Source: Aestuariibius sp. HNIBRBA575 (GTDB lineage: Bacteria > Pseudomonadota > Alphaproteobacteria > Rhodobacterales > Rhodobacteraceae). Taken from it: a stretch of 64,000 nt of DNA. The notes beneath the pieces were generated by a model. The model saw nothing but the letters and a program-made list of their open reading frames with translations. It ran no database searches and was not told the origin of the DNA. The stretch lies in assembly GCF_040932005.1 (NCBI RefSeq), contig NZ_CP162414.1:3267961-3331960 (forward strand), written 5' to 3'. Positions within the stretch are counted from its first letter, which is position 1. The number at the start of each line of letters is the position of its first letter. Below, piece after piece: positions 56,318-64,000 of the stretch. The translations under genes were made by a program, and so were the position numbers.

Positions 56318-59250
56318 GTCAGATCCTCAGGCGTTGGCGCGTCGCTCATGTCCCATTCGCCAAAACGTGACAGATGATCGTACGTGCCGATATCGGTGTC
56401 TTTCATATGGGCAATCCGGGCGGTATAGCCGCGATCTTTGGCATTCCACGCTTGGATCAGTTTGTGAAATTCCTGCCAAACTTGATCGGCGGGGCTGTCT
56501 TTTAGTGGGGCATCCACCAGTTTCGGCGTGCCGCCCAGCCCAATGAACTGAGCACCAAGCGCCCGTTTCGCACCGATTTCTTTGAATGCGCCACGTTCCA
56601 CCATTGCGGCTTCTAGCAGCAATTGTTTGTCAAAATGGCGTTGCTGCACAGGTGTCGGGGGCGTCCCCGTTTTGTAATCATACAGAATGGCCTGTTGATC
56701 AGGTGTGATATCGATCCGATCGGCATAGGCGCGCAACTCAAATTCGATCCCGTCGAGCGTGATTTCACCGCGGGATTCGAACGCTTTGGGATCGCCTTTG
56801 GCGCGACGCAATATTTCGGTTTCCAGAAACCAATGCGAAACCCGTTCCAGCCGTGATAACCACAAAACGCGGGTGGCGGGCCATGGGCATTCTGATTGCA
56901 GAACATCACGCGCGGTTTCCATAAATGCGTCCTGTGCCATCGGGTCGTCAGGCGCAATATCCCGTTTGATGAATTGTTCCAGGATGGCATGAAATACATT
57001 CCCCCGCATCAGCGCATCTGCCTGATGATCAATCGGATCCAACGCATTTAATCGCAAAACTTTGCGCGCATAAATGGCATATGGATCACGGATCAGGGTT
57101 TTGATCTGCGTAACCGACAATTGTTTTGGACGCGCATCGACGGGCGGGCAGGGGGATGGACGTTTGGCAGGTTCAACAGGGGCTTGGGGCGCAGAAATCT
57201 GGGCCGCCATCACACACCATTTATCCCCACGTTTTCGCATATTTTTAAGGAGATCCGGACCGTTTTGATCCGGTAATCCATCAAGCAAATTCGTCAACCG
57301 ATTGATCCAGCGCGAGGCGACAGTATCCGCATCAGCGGTGCGCACTGCGCGGGTGAGCCAGACCTGCTTTCCTGCCACGGCCTGTTGAAAATCATGGGCT
57401 GACAGGCCGATCTGGCGATCAGGCAGCAACATGCCCGCATCCGCGCGCATCTGCCGGTTCAGCCATGGGTCATGGGGTGGGGCGCTTGGCCAAATGCCTT
57501 CGTTTAGCGATCCCAAAATAATAAGGTCCGCCGATTGCACCCGCGCCTCTAGGGTTCCCCAAATCAGAACTTGGGGGTGGCCAGAATCCCGATTTCGCAC
57601 CTCTGCCTGACCCAAAACACCATGAAACAGCGCGGTGTAATCCAGCAGCGACATCTCTGAAACGGCATCTGAATGCAGCTTGAGCGTTTCATAAACGGAC
57701 TTTGCTTTTCGCCCTGCTGCCTCGGCCCATAATTCCCCGCTGCCCGTGGCATTGGCCCCGGCGCAAATGGCTTCGCTCGCGTTTATATGTGTCGCCAAAA
57801 ACTGAGGCAAAGACGCAGAGGATGCGCAATTTAACAGGTCAAGAATACGCCCAACCCATTGCGCCCATTCCAGCTTTCCGGGCTGTACCGGCTCTTTCTT
57901 TTGGGCCCAATCGACCAGGTCCGTTTCGGTAGGAAAAGGAGGACCCGAACGACGCAATTGCAATTCAAGTTCATGCGTCCATAGCAAATGTTTGTTGCGA
58001 TCCCCGCCGCTGTGGCAAAGGGGATGTTTGAGGATCACCAACAGATCCTTGGAGGTGACCCGCTGGCCCAACAGATTGTCGACGTGGCGCAACAATCGTC
58101 CCGGCGGCGATAGGGGCAATGGTTGCCCGGCGCTGTCATCGGGAATGATGTTCCAACGATCCAACGCTGCCGCGACTTGGCGGCTGAGCATGCGATCCGG
58201 TGTGATCAACGCCGCGGTCAATCCTTCGTCAATGGCGTGTCTTAGTCGCAGGGCGATGGCTTCTGCCTCTTCGCGTGGTGATGCCGCCTCGATCAGGGTT
58301 AAATCCGACGTGGCCTGATCGAGCTGCGTCAGTGAGGGCCCTTCTGTTTGCCATTGATCCGTGATTGGCGCTGGGCGCAACGCCAATGAAATCAACCGAT
58401 TACGTGGTGGGCAGGGCGGTGACGCGGCAGTCCAGTTTTTAACCTCACCAGGCGAAAGATCGAGCGAATCCATCAGCGCCTTGAACCGGTATTGCGGGTG
58501 GTCCTGCGTGTTTCCCAGTTTTGACCAGACATCATCGGGTTGGTCGAAATCAAATCCGGGAACGATCACAGCGCCGTTGGGTAATTTTGCCACTGCATGC
58601 ATCAACATTGCCGTTGCGCCACGCGACCCCGTCGAGCCAGCGATCAAAATCGGGTGTTTTGGTGGATCAACAGCCCATTTTTCCGTCAGATGCTCAACAA
58701 CCAGCCGTTGTCGGGTTTCTTGATCAGGCGCTTGGTCCACCTCACCCAAATAGGTCTGGGCTAAGGTGATAAATTTCAACGCACGCTGCCAATGGCCGGA
58801 TTTATCTGAGACATCTAAGTTTGCGATTGTGCTGGGATCGACACCTTCACCCTGCATTTCATCCAGCAATCGCGCCAAACTATCGGTTAACGCATAGGCC
58901 GACGATGCCGGCGCAAGATCAGGTTCAGCTGCGATCAATCTGGACACCAATTGCAACAATTCCAACCGGCGCTGTAACGGTGCGGCCGGCAGGGAAATAT
59001 GCGCCACATCCGGATCCAGTGCGAGATCCGTAATAAGCCGTATGCGCGGCAACAAATGTGCGCCGTCCTGAATAAGCAGGTCTTTTAGGCGTCGTTGGGT
59101 GCGCCGGGTGTTAACAAAAATCTCACATTGCGCAAATTCAACAGGCGTTAAATCCTTGGTTCGATCGCGCAAACCCTGTAGCAACGCTTGGCCGAAATCC
59201 ACCCCAAGCGGCAGCGCAAAAAGACGGGCTTGATCAGAGGGTGCAAACAT
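56314..59250 (-). CDS. addB: AddB subunit of the double-strand break repair complex
   Basis: This 978-residue alphaproteobacterial AddB has an inactivated helicase-like N-terminal part (I-L-I-A-G-S-T-G-S-R-G near residue 202 in place of a full Walker A) and a C-terminal PD-(D/E)XK nuclease with A-Y-A-D-R-I-D and L-Y-D-Y-K-T-G. It is directly followed by addA and preceded by murU with no gap. Confidence 0.92.
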   Translation of the reverse strand: MFAPSDQARLFALPLGVDFGQALLQGLRDRTKDLTPVEFAQCEIFVNTRRTQRRLKDLLIQDGAHLLPRIRLITDLALDPDVAHISLPAAPLQRRLELLQLVSRLIAAEPDLAPASSAYALTDSLARLLDEMQGEGVDPSTIANLDVSDKSGHWQRALKFITLAQTYLGEVDQAPDQETRQRLVVEHLTEKWAVDPPKHPILIAGSTGSRGATAMLMHAVAKLPNGAVIVPGFDFDQPDDVWSKLGNTQDHPQYRFKALMDSLDLSPGEVKNWTAASPPCPPRNRLISLALRPAPITDQWQTEGPSLTQLDQATSDLTLIEAASPREEAEAIALRLRHAIDEGLTAALITPDRMLSRQVAAALDRWNIIPDDSAGQPLPLSPPGRLLRHVDNLLGQRVTSKDLLVILKHPLCHSGGDRNKHLLWTHELELQLRRSGPPFPTETDLVDWAQKKEPVQPGKLEWAQWVGRILDLLNCASSASLPQFLATHINASEAICAGANATGSGELWAEAAGRKAKSVYETLKLHSDAVSEMSLLDYTALFHGVLGQAEVRNRDSGHPQVLIWGTLEARVQSADLIILGSLNEGIWPSAPPHDPWLNRQMRADAGMLLPDRQIGLSAHDFQQAVAGKQVWLTRAVRTADADTVASRWINRLTNLLDGLPDQNGPDLLKNMRKRGDKWCVMAAQISAPQAPVEPAKRPSPCPPVDARPKQLSVTQIKTLIRDPYAIYARKVLRLNALDPIDHQADALMRGNVFHAILEQFIKRDIAPDDPMAQDAFMETARDVLQSECPWPATRVLWLSRLERVSHWFLETEILRRAKGDPKAFESRGEITLDGIEFELRAYADRIDITPDQQAILYDYKTGTPPTPVQQRHFDKQLLLEAAMVERGAFKEIGAKRALGAQFIGLGGTPKLVDAPLKDSPADQVWQEFHKLIQAWNAKDRGYTARIAHMKDTDIGTYDHLSRFGEWDMSDAPTPEDLT

Positions 59251-59931
59251 TTACGAATTCTCAATCAAAGTTTCAGCCAGCGGGATGCTATCTGGCTGGC
59301 CAACGTCACACCATTTTCCGGTGTAGGTTACGCCAAAAATTGTTCGGTCTCTTAGCAGTTGATCCCAAACAAGGTTGAGCGAAAAAGAACCATCAGAAAA
59401 CCCGTCCAAAATCGAGGGATTGATAATTTGCGCACCTGTGTAAACCTGCCCGGGACCTCTTTGAATGCGGCCATCTGGCAGATGCTCAAAATCCCCAACC
59501 CCCGAATATCCAAGCGCATTTTCGACTGGTACCAGCAATAACAGCGCTTGCATTTTTGACGGATCCCACGCCGATGCGAGCGTTTGGAAAGGGTTGGGAC
59601 GGGTCCAAACCGCGTCGGTGTTCATCGTGAAAACCGGGTCGTTTCCCAGCAATGGCCTAGCGTGTTTTAATCCGCCACCCGTTTCCAGCAGCGCAGATGT
59701 TTCATCGGAAAAGACGATTTCGGCATCACTTAAATGCGCCCGAACCTGATCCGCTAGGTAATGAATGTTAACGACGTTGGTTTTAACTCTGGCCTCTGTA
59801 CCAATGGCAAGCGCATGATCCAAAAGCGTTTTTCCAGCCACTTTGATCAAGGGTTTTGGCGTGTTGTCCGAAAGCGGGCGCATTCGGGTGCCCAATCCGG
59901 CCGCAAAATACAAAGCAGAAGTTGGTGTCAT
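59251..59931 (-). CDS. murU: N-acetylmuramate-1-phosphate uridylyltransferase (MurU type)
   Basis: This 226-residue nucleotidyltransferase has F-A-A-G-L-G-T-R-M-R-P-L then K-P-L-I-K-V-A-G-K. By neighbourhood with an AmgK-like kinase it fits MurU, which makes UDP-MurNAc from MurNAc-1-phosphate in cell-wall recycling, by-passing MurA and MurB. The four-base overlap with the kinase gene supports a shared path. A generic sugar-1-phosphate role cannot be excluded. Confidence 0.82.
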   Translation of the reverse strand: MTPTSALYFAAGLGTRMRPLSDNTPKPLIKVAGKTLLDHALAIGTEARVKTNVVNIHYLADQVRAHLSDAEIVFSDETSALLETGGGLKHARPLLGNDPVFTMNTDAVWTRPNPFQTLASAWDPSKMQALLLLVPVENALGYSGVGDFEHLPDGRIQRGPGQVYTGAQIINPSILDGFSDGSFSLNLVWDQLLRDRTIFGVTYTGKWCDVGQPDSIPLAETLIENS

Positions 59932-60902
59932 CGCGAATATTTTTCCTGAGGGGAAAGGAATGCATCTTGAACGAGCGGCCGAAGCGTCGTCATGACAGGG
60001 TGGTTTAAGGCGTCGTCAATATGGCGCCAAACGCGCGGCATAAATTCAAGGTATCTGGTTTTGCCGTCTCTTTCAGCCAGCCGCGCAAAAATCCCAAGGA
60101 TCCGAAGGTTGCGCTGTATGCTGACCGCGGCAAATTCAGCGTCAAATTCGTCTTTGTCTTGACTTAGCGCGCGCATCATCGCTGATTTTGTTACCCTTGC
60201 GGCGTGTTCGTCCACATCGCGCCGGGCATCCGTTAACAATGAAACAACATCGTACGTGGCCTGCGCAGCGACGGCATCTTGGAAATCCAACAATCCAATT
60301 TTCGCGAGCCCCAATTGATCAGGGCGCCAGATCAAGTTTTCTGCATGAAAATCCCGTAACGCAAAGGTATTAGGGTGAGGGGCGACATGCGCAAGAACAG
60401 TTCCGAGCTCCGAAATTATGGCAGCCTTCGCATCGGCGCAGGCATGTGTGGCATACCAATCCATAGCGGGGGTAATCATTTGCGCCGCATGAGGCGGGTC
60501 TAGCCGGTCAAAGTCAGAAGGAATCTGAATTTCGTTTAACCGTTCAAACACATCCACCGTGGCGAGGTATAATTGGGTTTCATCGGTTTCGGGGGCAGAC
60601 AACCAATTTGCATAGGTTAATGCGCCAAGGTCCTCCATGATGACAAACCCTTGATTTTCATCACAATGTTCAATCGCAGGAGCGCACAAACCCGCATTGT
60701 TCAATTGGGACGAAACAGAAATAAATCGACCCAAAGATTGGTCCAATTCGGGCGGACAATCCATTAAAATACGGGTCTTTCCACCGTTTGTGAGGCGTTC
60801 ATATCTACGACTTGAGGCATCACCAGTCAGCGGCTGCCTGTTCCAGCTGGAAAAACCAGATTTCAACAAAAAAGTGCTGAGTATTTGTCCGCGATCAGTC
60901 AC
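59928..60902 (-). CDS. amgK: Aminoglycoside phosphotransferase-fold kinase (AmgK type)
   Basis: This 324-residue kinase has the APH catalytic segment L-R-D-F-H-A-E-N-L-I and the metal-binding L-L-D-F-Q-D-A. The genome context with murU points to AmgK, the anomeric kinase for MurNAc and GlcNAc in peptidoglycan recycling. It overlaps tsaE by eight and murU by four bases. The sugar specificity is inferred from context. Confidence 0.82.
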   Translation of the reverse strand: MTDRGQILSTFLLKSGFSSWNRQPLTGDASSRRYERLTNGGKTRILMDCPPELDQSLGRFISVSSQLNNAGLCAPAIEHCDENQGFVIMEDLGALTYANWLSAPETDETQLYLATVDVFERLNEIQIPSDFDRLDPPHAAQMITPAMDWYATHACADAKAAIISELGTVLAHVAPHPNTFALRDFHAENLIWRPDQLGLAKIGLLDFQDAVAAQATYDVVSLLTDARRDVDEHAARVTKSAMMRALSQDKDEFDAEFAAVSIQRNLRILGIFARLAERDGKTRYLEFMPRVWRHIDDALNHPVMTTLRPLVQDAFLSPQEKYSR

Positions 60903-61365
60903 TGCGCCCCCCGAACAATTGCGACCAAGTCTCCGGTCCAGAAATTTGCACCGAATGCCCTGTAGTCTCTGCTCTGAACTCCAAATTCAGAGCGTTTTCA
61001 GGCGTATCTTGACCCAAACGGTCTGGCCATTCGATGAGGCAAATCGCGGTTTCAAACGCCTCATCCAGGCCGAGTTCAAAAATGTCATCGGGGTTCAGCA
61101 ATCGGTACAAATCACAATGCCAAACCTCAGTTTCATCGTTGGAATAGGTCTGAACCAAGGTGAAAGTTGGCGAAGGTACTTCGGTATCTTGTCCGAAAAT
61201 ATGTCTGATGATTGCGCGTGAGAAAAAGGATTTTCCGGCGCCGATCGCCCCAGACAGCAGTAAGGTGTCGCCAAGTTTGAGCGCAGGAGCGATGAGATCC
61301 GCCAATTCGATCGTCGCCCGTTCATCTTTGAGAGAAATCGTACCCGAATGCCATGTCATAACCAC
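60895..61365 (-). CDS. tsaE: tRNA threonylcarbamoyladenosine biosynthesis ATPase TsaE
   Basis: This 156-residue ATPase supports t6A formation at A37 of tRNAs. Walker A G-A-I-G-A-G-K-S is at residues about 40-47, P-S-P-T-F-T-L-V, W-H-C-D-L-Y-R-L and L-I-E-W-P-D-R-L-G are conserved. It is the first gene of a tight run tsaE-amgK-murU-addB-addA. A small hairpin lies 11 bases upstream. Confidence 0.94.
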   Translation of the reverse strand: MVMTWHSGTISLKDERATIELADLIAPALKLGDTLLLSGAIGAGKSFFSRAIIRHIFGQDTEVPSPTFTLVQTYSNDETEVWHCDLYRLLNPDDIFELGLDEAFETAICLIEWPDRLGQDTPENALNLEFRAETTGHSVQISGPETWSQLFGGRSD

Positions 61366-61400
61366 ATGTTTATTGGCTGCTTCGGCAGCTTCAAGCTAAA

Positions 61401-63014
61401 TCATGCGGTCGCTGGAATCTCTTCGGAACGAGTGGAACGGAAATTATGTTCACCCAGCGCGGGAATGCGTGCAGAATTCCCCGGGCTAAACCCGAACATG
61501 ACCGATCCGCCAGGTAAGGTTTTGCAACGGCAGTTCAGCATCCTTCCGTCTTTCATGCGTGTGGCTTTGGTCCATTCTTCTTGTTGGGATAATGGGTCAT
61601 CCAGAAACCCCCGCAGCTCTACCCAGACAGAGCTGGGAGTGCAGCTATTTTGCCAGCTGTGCAGTTCTTCGGTCAAACGAATGTCGGTTAGCGTGGTTTC
61701 GGGAAGGGATTCCCACAGCTCGCGGTATGCTTTGTTTGTCATCGTCAATGTCCCAGAGCCGGAGAAAACCGCGATGGCCTCTTGGACTTGGTCCAACACC
61801 GCATGACCAAGCTCAATTTCTGAGCGAAATCTGCGAGTTAGGGAAATTTCAGCGCTGATATCTTCGAACAAAAATGCGATGGCTCCGTCGGGGTGTGGAC
61901 GACCGGTGACACGATAAGTTTGCCCGCCCGGAAGCGTCCAATGTTCGCTATAGGTCCCATTTGTCGCCGCGTTTTCCAAGGCGGTCATTTGATCCCGCCA
62001 GCTGACATAATCCTTGGGCTCAGGCAACATCCGGCCCTCTCTCAATCGATCGAGCATCGCTTGGATCTGGGGGCGGGCGCTGAGAAATTCGACCGGTAAG
62101 TTTGTCAGATCTAACAGCGATGGGTTGAACATGACGAGTTTTCGCTGCCGATCAAAAATCGCGATGCCGGTGGACAGATTGGCAAAGGTTTTTGTCAGAG
62201 TTTGCACGAAGTGGCGCTGGGCGACTTCGGCGCGAACTGTGCTGTTGGAGTCCATCGCAAAATGAATCGATCCGGTGCCGCGTCGCATGCTGGTCACTTC
62301 GAACCAATCCTCGTCTGTTGCGCCCGGGATGCGGATCGCCACACGTCTGACGCTGGGTTGACCATGCGCAGGTGCGGGGCCGATTGTTTCAAATATTTTC
62401 GCCGGAGGCCAAGCGGTTACGCCCGGTGTGGCAGAAGGGTGCAGGGCATCAGCAAGCGTTAGATATGCACGGTTAGCCCATGTGATTGCGCCTTCTTCTT
62501 CTTGTTTCCAAATCAGTTGCGGCGCATCTTCGGCAAGGCTGCGTAGCGTGTTTAACTCATCCTCCAGCGCGTCGATGGCGATAGCGCTCATGCCGTAATG
62601 GGCGTCTTGGGTGCTGTCATGCAATGTTATGCGCGCCAGACCATCCCAATATTCCGCCTCGATCCAGCCTGTTTCATCGTCCTTGGGGTGGATGGTGATC
62701 TGGCTTTCATCCGCTAGTTTTTCCAAACGGGATCGCAGTTCCGGATATCGCGGTGACAACAGAGCGAGGAAATGTTCCCAATCCGGCCGGTCGCTGGTTG
62801 TGTCGCCGAACAGGCGCTGGGCTTCGGGTGTTGCATCGATCAAATCGGTGTCGTCAAAAAGAAAAACGGCCTGACCTTCGACCTCTTTTAGCAATTGCCG
62901 TGCGTTCATCCGCTTTTTATCAAATATCCACGCCGTCAGAGCCAGAATAATCCCTGCGGACAAAATTGATGCAACGGAAACGAACAAAAGCTGAAAATTA
63001 AATGACGACAGCAT
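61401..63014 (-). CDS. Membrane-anchored multi-PAS protein without an output domain
   Basis: This 537-residue protein has one membrane segment (residues 9-31) and then three or four PAS-like units: a first near 43-135, a second from about 157 (L-R-S-L-A-E-D-A-P-Q-L-I-W-K), a third from about 275 (F-A-N-L-S-T-G-I-A-I-F-D-R), and a fourth from about 406 (V-L-D-Q-V-Q-E-A-I-A-V-F). No histidine kinase, GGDEF, EAL or methyl-accepting domain follows; it ends at A-T-A. AAAGGAG lies nine bases before the chosen ATG. It lies 65 bases downstream of regB with its own CtrA box and three GANTC sites, so it may be separately controlled. Confidence 0.85.
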   Translation of the reverse strand: MLSSFNFQLLFVSVASILSAGIILALTAWIFDKKRMNARQLLKEVEGQAVFLFDDTDLIDATPEAQRLFGDTTSDRPDWEHFLALLSPRYPELRSRLEKLADESQITIHPKDDETGWIEAEYWDGLARITLHDSTQDAHYGMSAIAIDALEDELNTLRSLAEDAPQLIWKQEEEGAITWANRAYLTLADALHPSATPGVTAWPPAKIFETIGPAPAHGQPSVRRVAIRIPGATDEDWFEVTSMRRGTGSIHFAMDSNSTVRAEVAQRHFVQTLTKTFANLSTGIAIFDRQRKLVMFNPSLLDLTNLPVEFLSARPQIQAMLDRLREGRMLPEPKDYVSWRDQMTALENAATNGTYSEHWTLPGGQTYRVTGRPHPDGAIAFLFEDISAEISLTRRFRSEIELGHAVLDQVQEAIAVFSGSGTLTMTNKAYRELWESLPETTLTDIRLTEELHSWQNSCTPSSVWVELRGFLDDPLSQQEEWTKATRMKDGRMLNCRCKTLPGGSVMFGFSPGNSARIPALGEHNFRSTRSEEIPATA

Positions 63015-63021
63015 GCCGGGC

Positions 63022-63073
63022 GACTCCTTTAAACCGAATCTAGAGTCGTTTGGATTGGTTAATTCGACGTTAA
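63022..63073 (-). promoter_or_regulatory. CtrA box and three GANTC methylation sites upstream of the PAS gene
   Basis: A perfect TTAA-N7-TTAA CtrA box (63059-63073) and GANTC sites at 63022-63026, 63036-63040 and 63043-63047 fall in the 65-base gap. The CtrA box is 45-59 bases before the ATG at 63014, a position suited to activation. One GANTC overlaps the ribosome site. Confidence 0.6.
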
Positions 63074-63079
63074 ATGGTC

Positions 63080-64000
63080 CTAACCGGTGAAGGGATGGTT
63101 TTCCCCTAACCCTTTGTTGGCAACATTTTGCTTGGGTTCGATCAATGAACGCGGCCATTCCACCCAAACCAACGCGCCTTTGGGGGCATCCGGATCGCCA
63201 AAGTCGCCACGATTGGTGAACCGCAGCTTGGCACCCGTCCGTTCCAGCAATGTTTTTGCGATGAACAGACCCATGCCCATCCCTTCGTATCCCGGACGTT
63301 GATCATTTAGATCTGAGGACCGCCGCCGCCGCATAAACGGATCCCCAATGCGACTGATCACATGCGGCGAAAACCCATCGCCATCGTCGGAAATGCGGAT
63401 CGACACGGTTTCATCGTTCCATTCGCAATCGATATGGACACGCGTATTCGAAAAATCGACGGCATTTTGGATCAGATTGCGCAGGCCATGGATGATTTCT
63501 GGCCGACGAAACATCAGCGGCTGACGAGACGCGGCACCTTCAGCCGGGTAAATGTCATAAATAACCGATTTGCCACGGTTTTGATGTGGATCACCGGCCT
63601 CTCGTACCACAGTCTCCAAAGGCGCTTGCTTCAGGTGTTGATCGTCTTTCCCCGCCCGTCCCATTGAGCGTAAAATATCACGGCACCGATCAGCCTGATC
63701 ACGGATTAACTTTGCGTCGTCAAACAGCTCTTGGTTTGTGTCCAGCTCTTCCATCAGTTCGGAACTGACCAATTTGATCGTCGCCAAAGGTGTGCCCAAT
63801 TCATGGGCGGCGGCGGCAACAACCCCCCCTAAATCCGTTAGTTTTTGTTCGCGAGTCAGGGCCAGCTGGGTGGCCACCAACGCGTCGCCCATGGTTTGCA
63901 TTTCGACGGTCACGCGACGGGTATAGCCGGACATAAAGATGATCCCGACCACCAGCGCCAGCCAATACCCAAATCGAAACAGCCCCGGCAGGATCAACGG
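63080..64000 (-). CDS. regB: Redox sensor histidine kinase RegB/PrrB (partial)
   Basis: This C-terminal 306-residue part of RegB starts beyond the right edge. It shows the last membrane segment (L-A-L-V-V-G-I-I-F-M), the H-box A-A-A-A-H-E-L-G-T-P-L-A-T-I with the phosphorylated His at 63803-63805, and the redox box R-C-R-D-I-L-R-S-M-G-R-A-G-K-D-D with the regulatory Cys at 63683-63685, then N- and G-boxes (G-M-G-M-G-L-F-I-A). With RegA it controls photosynthesis, respiration, nitrogen and carbon fixation genes by redox state. Confidence 0.93.
   Translation of the reverse strand, partial: PLILPGLFRFGYWLALVVGIIFMSGYTRRVTVEMQTMGDALVATQLALTREQKLTDLGGVVAAAAHELGTPLATIKLVSSELMEELDTNQELFDDAKLIRDQADRCRDILRSMGRAGKDDQHLKQAPLETVVREAGDPHQNRGKSVIYDIYPAEGAASRQPLMFRRPEIIHGLRNLIQNAVDFSNTRVHIDCEWNDETVSIRISDDGDGFSPHVISRIGDPFMRRRRSSDLNDQRPGYEGMGMGLFIAKTLLERTGAKLRFTNRGDFGDPDAPKGALVWVEWPRSLIEPKQNVANKGLGENHPFTG

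Noticed and set aside
61376..61389. GCTGC-TTCG-GCAGC hairpin as a terminator
   Set aside because: No T run follows on either strand; the UUCG loop is on the strand opposite to transcription. It may only be a leader hairpin for tsaE.
1..64000. CRISPR arrays, prophage, insertion sequences, tRNA or rRNA genes
   Set aside because: No regularly spaced repeats, transposase or phage genes, or recognisable RNA gene sequences were seen in any gap.

Overview
This window is a stretch of chromosome from an alphaproteobacterium of the order Rhodobacterales (Roseobacter group). The evidence is a RegB-type redox kinase, the ubiG, argG, mutS and hrcA-grpE neighbourhoods, alphaproteobacterial addAB, Tim44-like and NDUFAF5-like proteins, a CtrA box and GANTC sites, and a typical rho-mnmE-mnmG-rsmG-parA-parB cluster. 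The genus cannot be fixed from the sequence alone. I see no rRNA, tRNA, CRISPR array, prophage or insertion sequence. The region is almost entirely core metabolism and information processing, and very densely packed.

Layout. 0-7.5 kb: the start of a family 5 solute-binding protein, a proline iminopeptidase, ubiG, a run GNAT/MarR/nitrilase/glutaredoxin/ComF, an NDUFAF5-like methyltransferase and ferrochelatase. 7.5-9.7 kb: an envelope cluster with a small exported hydrophobic peptide, two L,D-transpeptidases and a CAP-domain lipoprotein. 9.7-17.5 kb: a leftward block with an RNA methyltransferase, two tandem ABC exporters, CCA-adding enzyme, a NUDIX hydrolase and Hsp33. 17.5-24.4 kb: a second NUDIX protein, a membrane protein, argG, an SCP2 protein, exported MsrA, a PfkB kinase and malic enzyme. 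24.4-31.3 kb: mutS, grpE-hrcA and rph-rdgB-hemW.

31.3-44.7 kb is the probable replication-origin region. parB, parA, rsmG, mnmG, mnmE and rho run leftward; maf, aroE, coaE and dnaQ run rightward. Between rho and maf lies the only gene-free stretch over 300 bases (38052-38554). It carries one perfect and several near-perfect DnaA boxes and an A+T-rich segment. Two perfect 16-bp parS sites sit inside the 5' ends of mnmG and rsmG. I read this as oriC plus the ParABS centromere system, with part of the block visibly A+T richer than its surroundings.

44.7-64 kb: a DUF900-type lipoprotein hydrolase, the NAD operon nadA-nadB-nadC, hslV and hslU split by an aldo/keto reductase, thioredoxin, addA-addB, the MurNAc-recycling pair murU-amgK, tsaE, a membrane-anchored multi-PAS protein without an output domain, and the C-terminal two thirds of regB. 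The PAS gene has a perfect CtrA box and three GANTC sites in its 65-bp upstream gap, suggesting cell-cycle control.

No large novel system is visible. The items most worth a second look are the oriC/parS architecture, the CtrA/GANTC-marked PAS gene beside regB, the oxidoreductase embedded in hslVU, and eight convergent gene pairs whose ends overlap or lie within three bases.
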